Positions 62,412 to 64,000 of a stretch of DNA of 64,000 nt are shown here, one piece after another. This stretch comes from Ruminiclostridium sp. (GTDB lineage Bacteria > Bacillota > Clostridia > Oscillospirales > Ruminococcaceae): assembly GCA_017935365.1 (NCBI GenBank), contig JAGBHT010000010.1:1-64000 (forward strand). The letters are read 5' to 3'. Every line of letters starts with the position of its first letter. Position 1 is the stretch's first letter. Under the pieces are notes generated by a model, which saw nothing but the letters and a program-made list of their open reading frames with translations, was not told where the DNA came from and ran no database searches. The position numbers were made by a program, and so were the translations under genes.

Positions 62412-64000
62412 TTACTCGACCGTTACCGACTTTGCAAGGTTTCTCGGGTGGTCAACATCAAAGTTCTTGAGAGCCGCTGTATAATAAGCGATAAGCTGTA
62501 ACGGTACTACAGCCACAAGCGGCATAAGAAGATCTCTTGCCATAGGGAGCGCAACGGGATAATCTACATCGTTCTCGTCAAACTTCATATCTTCACTGCA
62601 TACCATTATAACGGTAGCGCCTCTTGTCTTTACTTCCTTTATATTGCTCATAGTCTTTTCGTAAAGAGTGTGCTGTGTTGCAACTGCGATGACCGGCATA
62701 CCCTCTTCGATAAGTGAAATAGTGCCGTGCTTTAGCTCACCTGCGGCATAGCTTTCGGAGTGGATATATGATATTTCCTTGAGCTTAAGGCTTCCTTCCA
62801 TACTCAGCGCATAGTCAAGACCTCTGCCTATATAAAGCAGGCTGTCCGCGCTCATAAGCTTTGACGCTACCTTCTGGTACTGGGTCTGATCGTCAACGCA
62901 CTTCTGCACCTTTGACGGAATTTCGGAAAGCTCGGATATAAGCTGTCTGCATTCCGCTTCATCTATTGCCTTTCTTGCATATGCAACACGGAAAGCAAGC
63001 AGATACATAAACGCCGTCTGCACCATATATGCCTTTGTGGAGCAGACCGATATTTCAGGACCTGCAAGCGTGTACATTACCATCTTTGCTTCTCTTGCTA
63101 TTGAAGAGCCGACTACGTTTACAATTGCAAGCGTATCTGCGCCGATAGAATTTGCAAGTTTCAAAGCGGCAAGGGTATCTGCCGTTTCGCCCGACTGTGA
63201 GATTATTACCACTAAATCATCGGGAGCGAGCAGAGGATCACGGTAACGGAATTCCGACGCAATGTCTACGACAACGGGAGTGCGTGCAAGTTTTTCTATA
63301 ACGTATTTACCCACCATACCTGCGTGCATTGCGGAGCCGCAACCTACTATATAGATATGATGATAATTTCTCAGCTTCTCATCTGTAAGTCCGCACTCGG
63401 AGAAGTCTGGCATACCGCCTTTGATACGGGGATTGATCGTCTTTTTCAGAGCATCGGGCTGTTCACAGATCTCCTTGAGCATAAAGTGAGCATAGCCGCC
63501 CTTTTCAGCCGCAGAAACGTCCCAGTCGGCAACCTGTAATTCCTTTTCGATAACGTTCTTGTGCATATCATAGAACACAACGCCGTCTGCCGTGATATCC
63601 GCAATTTCTCCGGGATCAAGCAGATAATATTCTCTTGTGTATTCTATTATAGCCGTAACGTCCGACGCTATGAACATTTCGCCGTTGCCCTTGCCGACTA
63701 TCAGAGGGCTTTCTTTTCTTGCCGCAAATATGCGGTTTTTGTGTTCTCTGAACATGATACCGAGTGAATATGCACCCTCGATATCGGCAATTGTCTTTAT
63801 TATAGTATCGACAGGGTCGCCGTTGTAGTTATAGTCAAGGAGTTTTGCAACGGCTTCTGTATCTGTCTGGCTTTCAAAGCCGTATCCCTTTGATATAAGA
63901 AAATCCTTAAGCTTGCGGTAATTTTCGATTATGCCGTTGTGAACTATCGATACTCTTCCGTTTCCTATAGGGTGGGAGTTGATGTCACTGGGTTCTCCGT
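62412..64000 (-). CDS. glmS: Glutamine-fructose-6-phosphate aminotransferase (5' end beyond window)
   Basis: The last 529 or so codons of about 600; the start lies beyond base 64000. At the window edge the frame reads GEPSDINSHPIGNGRVSIV and HNGIIENYRKL from the glutaminase domain. Two SIS domains follow (VGCGSAMHAGMVGKYVIE, VVIISQSGETADTLAALK, ISYIHSESYAAGELKHGTISLI), ending in the conserved NLAKSVTVE. It makes glucosamine 6-phosphate for wall and surface glycans. Any glmS ribozyme would be outside the window. Confidence 0.96.
   Translation of the reverse strand, partial: GEPSDINSHPIGNGRVSIVHNGIIENYRKLKDFLISKGYGFESQTDTEAVAKLLDYNYNGDPVDTIIKTIADIEGAYSLGIMFREHKNRIFAARKESPLIVGKGNGEMFIASDVTAIIEYTREYYLLDPGEIADITADGVVFYDMHKNVIEKELQVADWDVSAAEKGGYAHFMLKEICEQPDALKKTINPRIKGGMPDFSECGLTDEKLRNYHHIYIVGCGSAMHAGMVGKYVIEKLARTPVVVDIASEFRYRDPLLAPDDLVVIISQSGETADTLAALKLANSIGADTLAIVNVVGSSIAREAKMVMYTLAGPEISVCSTKAYMVQTAFMYLLAFRVAYARKAIDEAECRQLISELSEIPSKVQKCVDDQTQYQKVASKLMSADSLLYIGRGLDYALSMEGSLKLKEISYIHSESYAAGELKHGTISLIEEGMPVIAVATQHTLYEKTMSNIKEVKTRGATVIMVCSEDMKFDENDVDYPVALPMARDLLMPLVAVVPLQLIAYYTAALKNFDVDHPRNLAKSVTVE

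Overview
The window is a 64 kb stretch of a low-to-mid GC Firmicutes chromosome, most likely an anaerobic gut clostridium of the Ruminococcaceae/Oscillospiraceae type (Ruminococcus or [Eubacterium] siraeum-like). Reasons: a CIRCE-controlled hrcA-grpE-dnaK-dnaJ operon in clostridial order, pyruvate formate-lyase behind a ZTP (pfl-type) riboswitch, consensus TTGACA-17-TATAAT promoters, AGGAGG ribosome binding sites, frequent TTG starts, an Amt-PII fusion and an NPxSG-type sorting signal. The genus is inference; no rRNA is present. Most of the window is ordinary core chromosome in short operons separated by strong hairpin terminators.

Layout. 1-520: intergenic DNA with a G-rich dispersed repeat, then promoter and CIRCE. 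523-5340: heat-shock operon. 5503-7971: polysaccharide deacetylase, then a lipid kinase coupled to a C39-like protein. 7937-9080: about 1.1 kb of tandem promoter-like/hairpin repeats, palindromes and a possible small RNA. 9084-14460: one gene string with an undecaprenyl-phosphate sugar transferase, pyrB with a zinc tail, proB, proA and a membrane protein. 15169-20744: Na+/solute symporter, MscS channel plus partner, and an ammonium transporter-PII fusion with a highly structured leader. 21106-24719: prmA, a small membrane protein and recD2. 24771-34352: lipoproteins, a radical SAM protein, a wall-anchored 5'-nucleotidase, a MarR-TSUP pair and an amidase. 34648-40175: PaaK-ACT, a frameshifted acetyltransferase, and pflB-pflA under a ZTP riboswitch.

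40340-46536 is a surface-polysaccharide cluster (GT4, HAD-like protein, GT2, Wzm/Wzt-type exporter) that ends in a PIN-like nuclease gene and faces a VanY-type carboxypeptidase with Ig-like repeats. 48509-53112 links a solute-binding lipoprotein to a P-type ATPase, RNase HI and a small membrane protein; pgsA and a SulP transporter follow. 56502-58561 is a small accessory islet next to a tRNA-Arg gene: an orphan MazF-like toxin, an EF-hand-loop membrane protein, and an AT-rich Abi_2/HEPN abortive-infection gene. The window ends with an aspartate aminotransferase-like gene and a minus-strand operon glmS (cut by the window edge)-FkbM methyltransferase-secreted protein.

The least explained parts are the repeat/hairpin array at 7937-8490, the structured leader before the Amt-PII gene, the toxin/EF-hand/Abi islet with nested inverted repeats beside the tRNA, and a short acidic N-terminal motif shared by the polysaccharide permease and the VanY-type peptidase.
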